Origin: Teretinema zuelzerae
GTDB lineage: Bacteria > Spirochaetota > Spirochaetia > Treponematales > Treponemataceae
Assembly (NCBI RefSeq): GCF_021021555.1
Contig: NZ_JAINWA010000003.1
Location: 186,001 to 250,000, forward strand
Direction: 5' to 3'
Length of the DNA: 64,000 nucleotides
In this document: piece after piece, positions 8,907 to 17,043 of the stretch
Numbering within the stretch: the stretch's first letter is position 1
Layout of the letters: every line of letters starts with the position of its first letter
Position numbers and translations under genes: made by a program
Notes under the pieces: generated by a model
Told to the model about the DNA's origin: nothing
What the model saw: the letters and a program-made list of their open reading frames with translations, nothing else
The model's database searches: none

Positions 8907-10240
8907 CACACCTTCCTTAAGGTATCGAGCGGTTTTTCCGATCCCGCCCTCAAAGCCGGAAAAATCGAAACAAGCGAAGAAAGCAGCAGGGTTCCGGCCG
9001 CCACGAGATACAGTTCGGCCGCATCGAGCCGAACGGGTATGCCCTGAATATAATACGCCGGATCGAGCAGCTTGACTGCGGCGGGAGGGGCCGACGAGGA
9101 AGAAGAGCCCAACGCATAGGCGAATCCCGAAATGCCGTTTAAAACCTGCTCCAAAAACGAAAAAATCTCGTTGATGTTCAATGCGCACAGGATTCCCAGC
9201 GGAAGGCCCGCGACGACTCCTCCCAGCCCCGTGAAGAAGCCGGCCAGAACGAAGGCGAAGGCGATGTCCGACGGATGAGCGCCGATGCTTTTCAGTATCG
9301 CGATTTCCTTCCGCCTTTCCATTACGGTCATAACCAGGGCCGAAGAAACGTTCACCGAGGCTATGCACAATATGAGAAACATGATGAACAGCAGGAGGAT
9401 GCGCGTTGTATTGAAGGACTGAAGCTGGGATCTGTTCAATTCCTTCCAGGTATAGCAATCGAATCCGTCGGGGAGACTTCCGAGAAGTTCATCCCGGACG
9501 CCGGACAAATCGCCGTAGGGATCGTCCGTATACACGCTGATGAAGGAATGAGCAGTGTCCGGATCGAGGATGCTTGAGTCCGAGGCGAAGGGCACGAAAA
9601 CCCACAGCGCGTCGAGCTCCTGATAGCCTGAGGAAACGACCGAGCGCACTGTTCTCGAGGCGAACTTCGGCGTTTCCTTGCCGGAAGGGCTTCGATGTAT
9701 GGTGAGCAGCCTGATGCGGTCTCCGGGAGCGAGGCCGACAGTTTCGGCAAGTTTCTCTCCGATGACGGCTTCGCCCTGTTCAGGAGCCCCGCCCGTTCCC
9801 GCAACCACGCGGAGGAATCCGTCCGATCCGAAGGATCGGGTAAAGAAAGCATCTGACACGGCGCGAATCGTCGAACCGCTTCTTCCCTTCGGCCCGATGG
9901 CGATTCCGAGCCCCTGGCGTTCTGCCGCGGCGTCCGCAATCGAGGCCGAATACCGGGGCAGTTCGGCTCTCAATGACTCAAGAGCGCCCGCATCCCCTGA
10001 AGCGTCCGAAAGTCCCGAATAATCGGCGACTCGCAGATGGCCCGAGGATAATTCGATAATGCGCCCCGAAATGCCTTCAATCATGCCGTCGGCTACGACG
10101 AGAACCGCGATGAGCGGAACGAGGCTGATTCCGATTCCCGCCACGGCGCCTATCAAACTCTTGCGGGCGTTAGAGAGCGAAAGCCGTGATCCGATTCCCA
10201 TAAGGCGCAGCGCGAAAAGAACCGAGACACCCATTCTCAT
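8906..10240 (-). CDS. LolC/LolE-type lipoprotein exporter permease (second of two)
   Basis: 444 aa FtsX-type permease: one transmembrane helix near residue 30 (SLIGAVAGIGISLVPLIAVL), a periplasmic domain of about 220 residues, and three C-terminal helices (from about 265, 320 and 420). This topology and the setting next to an ABC ATPase and a second permease point to LolCDE, which releases lipoproteins from the inner membrane in diderms. The MacB and general FtsX families share the fold, so the substrate is inferred. Overlaps lolD by ATGA and mcsA by TGATG. Confidence 0.8.
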   Translation of the reverse strand: MRMGVSVLFALRLMGIGSRLSLSNARKSLIGAVAGIGISLVPLIAVLVVADGMIEGISGRIIELSSGHLRVADYSGLSDASGDAGALESLRAELPRYSASIADAAAERQGLGIAIGPKGRSGSTIRAVSDAFFTRSFGSDGFLRVVAGTGGAPEQGEAVIGEKLAETVGLAPGDRIRLLTIHRSPSGKETPKFASRTVRSVVSSGYQELDALWVFVPFASDSSILDPDTAHSFISVYTDDPYGDLSGVRDELLGSLPDGFDCYTWKELNRSQLQSFNTTRILLLFIMFLILCIASVNVSSALVMTVMERRKEIAILKSIGAHPSDIAFAFVLAGFFTGLGGVVAGLPLGILCALNINEIFSFLEQVLNGISGFAYALGSSSSSAPPAAVKLLDPAYYIQGIPVRLDAAELYLVAAGTLLLSSLVSIFPALRAGSEKPLDTLRKV

Positions 10241-10917
10241 GAGCGGACCAGCCTTCCTTCCTGAAGCCGATACAGATGATCGGCCCGCGAAGCCATAGCC
10301 GGATCGTGAGTGACGATGATCAGCGAAGCGTTGTGACGATCGGCGGCCGAGAATAGCACATCCTGGATCATCAGAGCGTTCGCGGGATCGAGATTTCCCG
10401 TCGGCTCGTCGGCGAGCATTAATGCAGGCCTGTTCACCAGGGCCCGGGCGACGGCTGCCCGCTGCCTCTCTCCGCCCGATAATTGCGAAGGGAAATGATG
10501 CAGCCGGTGTTCCAAACCGACGTCTGCAAGCAGCTCTTTCGCCCTCTCAAGAGCTTCCCTCCGGGATACGCCCGCCATGAAAGCAGGCAGCATCACGTTT
10601 TCGAGGGCGGAAAAATCCTTTAACAGGTAATGGAACTGAAACACCAGCCCGAGATACGAGCTTCTATACCGCGCAAGATCGCGTTCGCTCAAGGCATGAA
10701 CCGAAAAGGAACCGGCCTGTATCGTTCCTGCATCCGGAGTATCCAGCCCTCCGATGATATTGAGAAGGGTGCTCTTACCGCATCCCGACTCTCCTGTTAT
10801 CGCGATTTTCTCGCCCCTGGAGAGCGCAAGGCTCGCGCCGTTCAATATGCGCAGCACTTCGGCTTCGCTGGGATAGGTTTTTGAAACGTCCTGCAATTCC
10901 AGAACTATATCACTCAT
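10237..10917 (-). CDS. lolD: LolD-type ABC transporter ATP-binding protein
   Basis: 226 aa ABC ATPase: Walker A GESGCGKSTLLNIIGG (about residue 38), Q-loop FQFHYLLKDFSALENVMLPA, signature LSGGERQRAAVARAL, Walker B LMLADEPTGNLD and the H-loop THDP. The sequence is of the LolD/MacB subgroup. It lies between two permease genes, overlapping each (8 nt with the upstream lolC, ATGA with the downstream lolE). Confidence 0.88.
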   Translation of the reverse strand: MSDIVLELQDVSKTYPSEAEVLRILNGASLALSRGEKIAITGESGCGKSTLLNIIGGLDTPDAGTIQAGSFSVHALSERDLARYRSSYLGLVFQFHYLLKDFSALENVMLPAFMAGVSRREALERAKELLADVGLEHRLHHFPSQLSGGERQRAAVARALVNRPALMLADEPTGNLDPANALMIQDVLFSAADRHNASLIIVTHDPAMASRADHLYRLQEGRLVRS

Positions 10918-12193
10918 ACCGAAGGACCTCCGCCGGTTTCAGCCGCGTGATAGCACGGCTCGCCAGCCATGCAGCGCAGGATGCTGAAAATACTCCGAAT
11001 AAAAACACGAAAACGACTTCAGGGAAAAGAATGCGGACGGGAATTTCATCCATGTAAAAATAATCGGGACTGAACAAAGTGAACGAAGAGCCCGGAGCGG
11101 AAAGCAGGAGCGCCGAAACGAAGGTCTGTATTCCGTTCACCGCGGTTTCTGCGAAGGAGAAAAAATCGTTGATGCGCACCGAGACGAGCAAACCTGAAAG
11201 AAGGCCGATGACCGAGCCGGCAAGCCCGATTCCCAAACCGTTAAAAACGAATACGTATTGGACGTGTTTCGGAGCGGCTCCCATCGCAGTCAATACGCTG
11301 ATCTCTTCCCTTCGTTCATAGACGGACCGGCGCATTGCGTTGTAGATATTCACCGTAACGACGAGAAAAATCAATACAGTCAAAAAAAGAAGCATGTTCT
11401 TTTCTATGCGCAAGGCGTTGAAAAACGCCCGATTGTAGTCGCGCCAGGAACGGATCTTAGCGCCGGGATACATCGAGGAGAGCTCGCGAATAAAGGCCGA
11501 GTCTCGTTCGAGAGAGTTTAATTTCACCGCCGTTTTTATGTTCGATCCGCCGCCGAGAAGCAAGCCGGCCTCCTGGCTCACCAGCGCGAAGGAGCTGTCG
11601 ATTTCGTAATAGCCGGTTTTAAATAATCCCCGGACGATGAACTCGGCGTTTTCAGGAAACAAGTCCGTGTCCGCTCCTCCGGCAACCGCGACGAGAGACA
11701 CCCTGTCGCCCGTGCGCACGGAGATAAGCCGGGCAAGCTCGTATCCGAGCAGGATCGACGAAGGTGATTCGAGAGAAAACGAGCCCGTCTGCATTTCGAC
11801 TTTGTTTTTAAAACCGGCGTCGATCGACGGCAAATCTTCCGGAATGCCCCTCAGGAGCACGCCGGATTCACGGCTATACCTGCCCCGTATCAGAGCCTGC
11901 GTTTCGCTGTATTGGTACGCCGTCCGTACACCGGGAAGGCCTATAATCTCGATCGGACCGGGATCCGCGCCTTCGACCTGGACATGGGCGGAGCTGAATT
12001 CAAGGATGCTCTCGATATAACCCATCTGAAATCCGTTCATCACGGATAAAATGACAATGAGGGTCATGACTCCGAAGCCGATGCCCAATACCGAAAGAAG
12101 GCTCGTCACGGCGGATCGGCCCTTGTAATCGACCGATCCGAATCTTCGGGCGGTAAAAGATATCCAACGCGCGTCGGCAAGGCGTAATCTCAT
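10910..12193 (-). CDS. LolC/LolE-type lipoprotein exporter permease (first of two)
   Basis: About 427 aa, FtsX-type permease with the same one-plus-three helix plan as its partner: helix near residue 30 (LLSVLGIGFGVMTLIVILSVM), periplasmic domain, then helices near 260, 315 and 390. The start at 12193 is chosen because ATG overlaps the upstream stop as ATGA; a start 36 nt further up would lie within the previous gene. Two different permeases flanking one LolD suggest a LolC/LolE heterodimer rather than a LolF homodimer. Confidence 0.8.
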   Translation of the reverse strand: MRLRLADARWISFTARRFGSVDYKGRSAVTSLLSVLGIGFGVMTLIVILSVMNGFQMGYIESILEFSSAHVQVEGADPGPIEIIGLPGVRTAYQYSETQALIRGRYSRESGVLLRGIPEDLPSIDAGFKNKVEMQTGSFSLESPSSILLGYELARLISVRTGDRVSLVAVAGGADTDLFPENAEFIVRGLFKTGYYEIDSSFALVSQEAGLLLGGGSNIKTAVKLNSLERDSAFIRELSSMYPGAKIRSWRDYNRAFFNALRIEKNMLLFLTVLIFLVVTVNIYNAMRRSVYERREEISVLTAMGAAPKHVQYVFVFNGLGIGLAGSVIGLLSGLLVSVRINDFFSFAETAVNGIQTFVSALLLSAPGSSFTLFSPDYFYMDEIPVRILFPEVVFVFLFGVFSASCAAWLASRAITRLKPAEVLRYE

Positions 12194-12807
12194 CGGGAAA
12201 CCATCCCGGTTCGAATGCCGTCGACCCATTCGATAGTTAAAATCTCCAGGCCGTTTCTATAAATAGTTTCCGTCCAGTCGTCTTCATCCGTGTATACGGA
12301 TCTGCTTTGCATCGCGGAATTCCGGAAAAAATCCACCGTCTTAAGGTACGGCTCGTCGCTGTAGCGGATTTCCTTGCGCGTAACAACCGCGCCGGCCGAT
12401 TTTTCGTACGAGGTCAACCTGTTTTGTTCGTCCCAGGTCCACGATTCCCGTTCAAGAATCGATCCTTCGGCGTCCTTGCTTTCGCGGGAAACGGGATTTC
12501 CGGCGGAATCCCATTTTTGTTCTATCGTTTCCGTTTCCTTCGTATCTATGCGGAAGGTCGGAATAGAGCTGTTTCCTTCATAGACCCAGGAGGTTTCTAC
12601 GGTAATCGCGTTATTCACCCAGGTCAACGCCGACGACGGCCGGGTTAATTGATCGTACTCTTCAAGAATCCATTCGTCGCCCGTGACGAGAATGGTCGAA
12701 TCTCGTCCGGTTCTCGCATAGGACGGCTGTGCGTTCTCCTGTGAAAATGCGGAAAATGAGGAGAAAAGAACGAAGCAAGCCGAGGCAAGAGGCAGAATAG
12801 ATTTCAT
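12190..12807 (-). CDS. Secreted YD-repeat-like protein of unknown function
   Basis: 205 aa with a signal peptide (KSILPLASACFVLFSSFSAFS). The mature part is a run of short aromatic and acidic beta-rich units of the form W-D-x-x-G-N and Y-x-x-D-E-x-x-x-T-x-x-Y-R-x-G, resembling the antitoxin/YD-type repeat blocks of treponemal secreted proteins. Its place between ftsY and the lol genes suggests an envelope role, possibly a lipoprotein-trafficking client or chaperone; nothing in the sequence proves this. The start is ATG at 12807, overlapping the ftsY stop (TGATG); a GTG directly upstream is possible. Confidence 0.6.
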   Translation of the reverse strand: MKSILPLASACFVLFSSFSAFSQENAQPSYARTGRDSTILVTGDEWILEEYDQLTRPSSALTWVNNAITVETSWVYEGNSSIPTFRIDTKETETIEQKWDSAGNPVSRESKDAEGSILERESWTWDEQNRLTSYEKSAGAVVTRKEIRYSDEPYLKTVDFFRNSAMQSRSVYTDEDDWTETIYRNGLEILTIEWVDGIRTGMVSR

Positions 12808-13688
12808 CACTCTGTCAGTCCGATGAACTCGTCAAGATATTTCGATGCCGAGAACCGGGAAAAATCTCCGTAGCCTTCTCCGGTGCCGACAAAGGCGACG
12901 GGAAGCCCCAACTCCCTCCCCGCCGCGAGCGCGACGCCTCCGCGTGCGGTGGAGTCGTATTTCGTCAATATCAAGGCGTCGACGCCGACGGCTTCGTGAA
13001 AGACTTCCGCCTGGCGCAATCCGTTCTGACCGGTGGTCGCGTCGAGCACGAGCAGCTTTTTATAGCAGCCGTGGTCCGAGCGCGATGCGGCGATGCGGTC
13101 GATTTTCTGGAGTTCCCGGACAAGATTGTCCTTATTGTGCAGCCGGCCAGCCGTGTCGGCGATCACCAAGCCGCCGCCCTGCGAGCGGACCGCTTCGGCG
13201 GCGTCGTATATCACCGCGCCGGGATCGGCTCCGTGCGCCTGGGCGACGACCCTCAGCGAAAGACGCTCGCCGTGAAGCTGCAATTGTTCGATGGCCGCGG
13301 CGCGGAAGGTGTCGGCGGCGGCCAATACGACTGGCACATATCCCTGGGCGTTGTAGGCATGGGCCATCTTCGCGGCTGAGGTGGTTTTACCTACTCCGTT
13401 GACTCCCAGAAGAAGATACACATTCGTTTTGCCGATTTCAGGAACCAGAGAACATTCGCGGACATCCGGAGCCAACAGCTCCCCGAGCTTCCCCAGAATT
13501 TCGGATTTTTCCGTTAAGCCCTCGGTTTTGCAGCGTTTCTCCAGCGTCTCCACGATTTCAAAAGCCGCCCTGGCTCCGAAATCGCCCTCTATCAAGGCGT
13601 CGGCGAGATCTTCGAAGAAAGCATCGTCCATGCTGCCGTGAAGCCCGAAAAAGCGTTTCAATTTCTGTGCAAAAGAAGTACCAGCCAT
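12807..13688 (-). CDS. ftsY: Signal recognition particle receptor FtsY
   Basis: SRP-family GTPase that docks SRP-ribosome complexes at the membrane for co-translational insertion. 293 aa: N-domain helices at about 1-80, then the G domain with LLLGVNGVGKTTSAAKMAH (G1), DTFRAAAIEQLQ (G2), VIADTAGRLHNKDNL (G3), TKYDSTARGG (G4) and a FVGTGEGYGDFSRF closing stretch. The long acidic A-domain of E. coli FtsY is absent, as in many bacteria. The start is taken at 13688 (ATGGCTGG) with AAGGAATAGGG upstream; a frame to 13835 would run into the previous gene. Confidence 0.92.
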   Translation of the reverse strand: MAGTSFAQKLKRFFGLHGSMDDAFFEDLADALIEGDFGARAAFEIVETLEKRCKTEGLTEKSEILGKLGELLAPDVRECSLVPEIGKTNVYLLLGVNGVGKTTSAAKMAHAYNAQGYVPVVLAAADTFRAAAIEQLQLHGERLSLRVVAQAHGADPGAVIYDAAEAVRSQGGGLVIADTAGRLHNKDNLVRELQKIDRIAASRSDHGCYKKLLVLDATTGQNGLRQAEVFHEAVGVDALILTKYDSTARGGVALAAGRELGLPVAFVGTGEGYGDFSRFSASKYLDEFIGLTE

Positions 13689-13692
13689 CACC

Positions 13693-15144
13693 CTATTCCT
13701 TTTCGGCGGAGAAAGAAGCTCTGCGCGGGACAGCCTGTTCGGCCGCCAAAATATATCTGACCAATTGAACGGCCAGATTGATTCCCAGTCCGATGCTGAC
13801 CCCCCGGGAAACGGCGGCGGCCTGAGTCCACGCATTGATCGATTCGGCGATATCCGCCGTTTGCTCCAGCCTGCCCTCGTTGTATGCCCGATACATATTA
13901 AGGCTTTTCCCCTGAAGCATCAACGTCGGCGGGAGCGAAAGATAGAGCGCGCCCAGCGACCAATAAAAGGTTTTGCGCGCCTTTTCCATGCGTTTTTCAG
14001 TGTTCGTTTTATTGAGTCTCACCTGCGCTTCGAACGCGTCTTCCTGCTCGGTTGACGGGATGTCGAGAACGAACCAGGTGCGGACGTTCCCAGTTTCGAT
14101 GTTGCCGACCGCTTCTCCGGGGACAAGATCAAGCACGGATGAAGAATCGGTTTTCAGCGTCTTATCGTGAATATAAACGGTCGAATCGAGGGAACCAGGA
14201 TTGAAAGCGACCTGCACTGTCTGCAGGGGTTCGAGGGAAATGGCAACATCGAACTCGGACGCATCGAAAAAAGCCGCCTTCTTTTCGGCTGAACGGTAGC
14301 CCGGAGCCTCGACGCGCAGAACATGTTCGCCCTCATGGGTGCGGACTTCTCCGTCTGCAATATCCAGCAATGAACCGTCCAGAAAGACTCGGGCTTCCGC
14401 GGGGTCCGCCTTGATTCGAAGCACAACAGAGGGGCGATTCGACAGAGTCGGCGTCAATCTGAGGGCGAGCAACGTAACGAGCTGGTCCAGGTCTTCCCAG
14501 GCGCCCGCGGCCACTACGGGTTCTGCCGGTAAACCCGGCAAACCTGTTTGAAACGAGGCGGATACGCAAGCATAGCCGGCAATGTCTTCGACGGTTCCGG
14601 TCAAGAGGGCCGATACGCCGGCGGCTTTCAACTCCGATGCAAGGCTTGCCCCTTCTTTTCTCGTCCAGTATTGATTTCCGTCCTTCCAAAGACCGATCTT
14701 TCGCATCGAAGTTTGCGGAGACGGGTCGGACAGGAATACGTCGATTTCTTTCGATTTTGCATCGATTTCAGCTTGTTTTGCGGCGATATCATCCGCCGCC
14801 TTCCGTCGTTTTTTTTCTTTTTCGGAATCGTCTTCGGCGGAGAACAGAATCTTATCCCGGCTTAGAAGCAGATCCGAACGGGATTTGACGAGGGCCAGCT
14901 TTGCGTCCGACAGTTCTTTCAGCTTCCTGGCCTGCAATTCGTCGGGAAGCACCATGCGGGACGACACGGTAGAGATCCTGCCGAGAAGGAGAGACGGAAT
15001 AGCCTTCGAATACGGAGCATAGAGGGGATTCGGTTCCGTCAAAGAGAACTCTTCGGCCGCGATAACCCAAGCGTCTTGCGCGCAAAGCCGGGAAACGAAC
15101 AAGAAAGCCAGGACGGCCGGCGAAATGCGCCTAATGAGAGACAA
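13693..15144 (-). CDS. PEGA-domain secreted protein
   Basis: About 483 aa. A hydrophobic N-terminal segment (SPAVLAFLFVSRLCA) acts as signal peptide. A charged, lysine-rich stretch follows (about 90-160, likely coiled coil). A PEGA domain occupies about residues 275-340 (IKADPAEARVFLDGS, HVLRVEAPGYRSAEKKAAF), and a C-terminal hydrophobic segment lies near 400-470. PEGA domains are beta-sandwich units of envelope proteins. The start is taken as TTG at 15144, with GGAG upstream; the longer frame to 15225 overlaps the previous gene too far. Role unknown. Confidence 0.65.
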   Translation of the reverse strand: MSLIRRISPAVLAFLFVSRLCAQDAWVIAAEEFSLTEPNPLYAPYSKAIPSLLLGRISTVSSRMVLPDELQARKLKELSDAKLALVKSRSDLLLSRDKILFSAEDDSEKEKKRRKAADDIAAKQAEIDAKSKEIDVFLSDPSPQTSMRKIGLWKDGNQYWTRKEGASLASELKAAGVSALLTGTVEDIAGYACVSASFQTGLPGLPAEPVVAAGAWEDLDQLVTLLALRLTPTLSNRPSVVLRIKADPAEARVFLDGSLLDIADGEVRTHEGEHVLRVEAPGYRSAEKKAAFFDASEFDVAISLEPLQTVQVAFNPGSLDSTVYIHDKTLKTDSSSVLDLVPGEAVGNIETGNVRTWFVLDIPSTEQEDAFEAQVRLNKTNTEKRMEKARKTFYWSLGALYLSLPPTLMLQGKSLNMYRAYNEGRLEQTADIAESINAWTQAAAVSRGVSIGLGINLAVQLVRYILAAEQAVPRRASFSAEKE

Positions 15145-15490
15145 GGTCGAGAACTCCGGGAATATCGGGACAGGAGAAAGGTTTTTGAACGAAGGCGGAA
15201 GCCCCGCATGAAAGCGCTTTTTCAACGAGGTCTTCTTCTCCCGGCGATGAAATGAAAATGAAATGAGTCGAAGGGCTGAGCGATTTCAGGGGAGCGGGAT
15301 CTACGAAAAAAAGAGATTCGTAAAAAACGGCGAAAACATTCGAAGAGGATAATGTTCCGCTCAGCCAAGAGAGCGATTCGGCTGTCGAATCTTCTGATAT
15401 AGCGGAAAGACAGGAGAGAACCTTCCTTCCCGCGATATTCAGAGAAATCTCATCGGCAAGAAACCTGGACCTGCTCAGCACTGCGATCAT
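15131..15490 (-). CDS. Receiver-like (pseudo-receiver) domain protein
   Basis: 119 aa with the length and ending of a CheY-type receiver: FIFISSPGEEDLVEKALSCGASAFVQKPF reproduces strand 4 (S/T), the alpha-4 region and the K-P of strand 5. The expected phosphoacceptor aspartate at the end of strand 3 is missing (FAVFYES instead of a D), and the N-terminal acidic pair is also not seen. It is therefore probably phosphorylation-independent. It overlaps the prfB stop by ATGA. Single domain, no output domain. Confidence 0.6.
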   Translation of the reverse strand: MIAVLSRSRFLADEISLNIAGRKVLSCLSAISEDSTAESLSWLSGTLSSSNVFAVFYESLFFVDPAPLKSLSPSTHFIFISSPGEEDLVEKALSCGASAFVQKPFSCPDIPGVLDLVSH

Positions 15491-16618
15491 AAATCTTCGT
15501 CGTCTCCTTCCAGCGGCAATCCTTTCCATTTGCTGTTAAGCCACGCTTCCATGAAGGGATCCAGGTCTCCGTCCATGACGGCCTGTATATTTCCGGTTTC
15601 GTGGCGGGTGCGGAGATCCTTGACCATGGTATACGGCTGAAACACATAGGAACGTATCTGGTTACCCCAGGAAATATCCTTTTTTTCGGCGGAAAATTTC
15701 TGGTTTTCCTGTTCTTTCTTCTCCTTGTAATACTCGTATAATCTGGCTTTCAGTATGTTCATCGCAGTCTGTCTATTCATGATCTGGCTGCGTTCGGACT
15801 GGCATGCTACGACGATGCCGGTCGGAAGGTGCGTAAAGCGTACTGCAGAATCGGTTTTATTGACGTGCTGGCCTCCGGCTCCTCCCGCACGATACGTATC
15901 AACGCGGAGATCCTCAGGGCGGATATCGACTTCGATGGTGTCGTCGAGAATCGGGAACGCATGGACGGAGGTGAAAGAAGTATGCCGGCGCGCATTGGCG
16001 TCGAAAGGACTGATGCGCACCAGACGATGAACGCCCGACTCGCCTTTCAAATAGCCGAACGCGTATTCTCCGGTTATCTGGTAGGTCACGGATTTAATGC
16101 CGCCGTCGGCTTCGAGAATATCGACCGTATCTATTTTCAAACCCCGCCGCTCCGCCCAGCGGACGTACATGCGCGCGAGCATCTGAGCCCAATCGCAGGC
16201 TTCCGTGCCGCCCGCTCCGGCATGTATGGATAGCCAGGCGCCGTTTCGGTCGACTTCATCGGAAAGCAGATTGAGAATATTGAGTTTTTCGAATCGTTCT
16301 CGAGAAGCCTTCAAGCCCTGTTCGATTTCAGGAACCAGCGAATCGTCGCCGGATTCCTCGGCGAGTTCGTACAGGGCTTCCAAATCGGCGATCTGGGTGC
16401 GAAGAACGCTCCAGGGCTCGATTCGCGCCTTCAGACTCTTGAGTTCGGCCATGGTTTTTTCAGCTTTCTTCTGATCGTTCCAAAAACCCGGGGACGCGGA
16501 AAAATCCTCTTTTTCCGCTATTTTTTCGCGAATGGTATCCGGGTCAAAGACGCCCCCAGATTTCATCGACTGCGGTTTTTAATTCATAAACCGGCGCTTT
16601 GCATTCTTCTAATATCAT
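15487..16618 (-). CDS. prfB: Peptide chain release factor 2, with programmed +1 frameshift
   Basis: Recognises UGA/UAA and releases the peptide. The start ATG (16616-16618) follows GAGGAG. After 24 codons the frame meets CTT TGA (16544-16549), preceded by a GGGGG anti-Shine-Dalgarno-pairing run, and a +1 shift on CTT T GAC continues into the main frame. This is the autoregulatory site known from E. coli prfB: low RF2 stalls at UGA and favours the shift. The main frame has the SPF-type recognition region replaced by the RF2 set and the catalytic GGQ (RAGGAGGQHVNKTDSAVR). Product about 376 aa. Confidence 0.95.
16540..16556 (-). promoter_or_regulatory. prfB recoding site (CTTTGA with upstream G-run)
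   Basis: On the minus strand the message reads TGGGGGCGTCTTTGACCC. The G-run can pair with the 16S rRNA tail, CTT is the slippery P-site codon and TGA the in-frame stop. The downstream frame continues as DPDTIREK, the normal RF2 sequence. Confidence 0.92.
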
Positions 16619-16651
16619 TATCTAAACTCCTCTGCTCTGATAGTATTTGAT

Positions 16652-16969
16652 TTATGCCCTTCCGCTCGTTTTTGCGCGGCCGGGAGAAGGCGGAACAGGA
16701 GGTTTTACGAGTATCCTCTTCCATTTTTTCTTCGACAAAACGGTGACGGCCATTGCTCCATCAACCGGAAACTGATAGAGCCGAACCGAATCGTAGTAAT
16801 CGGTAACCCTATCGATCTCCTGCTTCAATTGAGCGGCGGAATGCTCGGAAATCGAGACCGATTCCCAACACGCCCGCTGAACTTTTTCAAAGCCCCAGGT
16901 CGCAAGTATTTCCGCTAATTGACGCGCTGATTCCTCCCCGCCGGGATCGAGAACAACAGATACAAACAT
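16652..16969 (-). CDS. Orphan Cas2-like protein
   Basis: 105 aa with the Cas2 ferredoxin-like plan: a first strand ending in the conserved aspartate (MFVSVVLDPG), a helix (ARQLAEILATWGFEKVQRACWE), a second helix (LKQEIDRVTDYYDSVRLYQFP) and a final strand pair. Cas2 works with Cas1 in CRISPR spacer capture; the same fold occurs in VapD ribonucleases. No cas1, other cas genes or repeat array is present in the window, and the gene is the first of a housekeeping operon just ahead of prfB. A nuclease role outside CRISPR is possible; this is inference. Confidence 0.6.
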   Translation of the reverse strand: MFVSVVLDPGGEESARQLAEILATWGFEKVQRACWESVSISEHSAAQLKQEIDRVTDYYDSVRLYQFPVDGAMAVTVLSKKKWKRILVKPPVPPSPGRAKTSGRA

Positions 16970-16974
16970 AGCCT

Positions 16975-17003
16975 AGAATACGGGAAAGAAATTATCTTGT
17001 CAA
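16975..17003 (-). promoter_or_regulatory. Promoter of the cas2-like/prfB/ftsY/lol/mcs/clpC operon, leaderless geometry
   Basis: On the minus strand TTGACA (16998-17003), 17 bp, TATTCT (16975-16980), then 5 nt to the ATG of the cas2-like gene. The -35 region also reads TTGTCA on the plus strand (16997-17002), facing the rightward gene at 17044. Confidence 0.65.
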
Positions 17004-17043
17004 ATCATCAATTAACTGCGAAAATAAAAGGACGGAGATTCTG

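Noticed and set aside
8412-9458. 348-codon version of McsA
   Set aside because: The upper two thirds overlap lolE in another frame; the zinc-finger start at 8906 with TGATG coupling and a good ribosome binding site fits McsA length.
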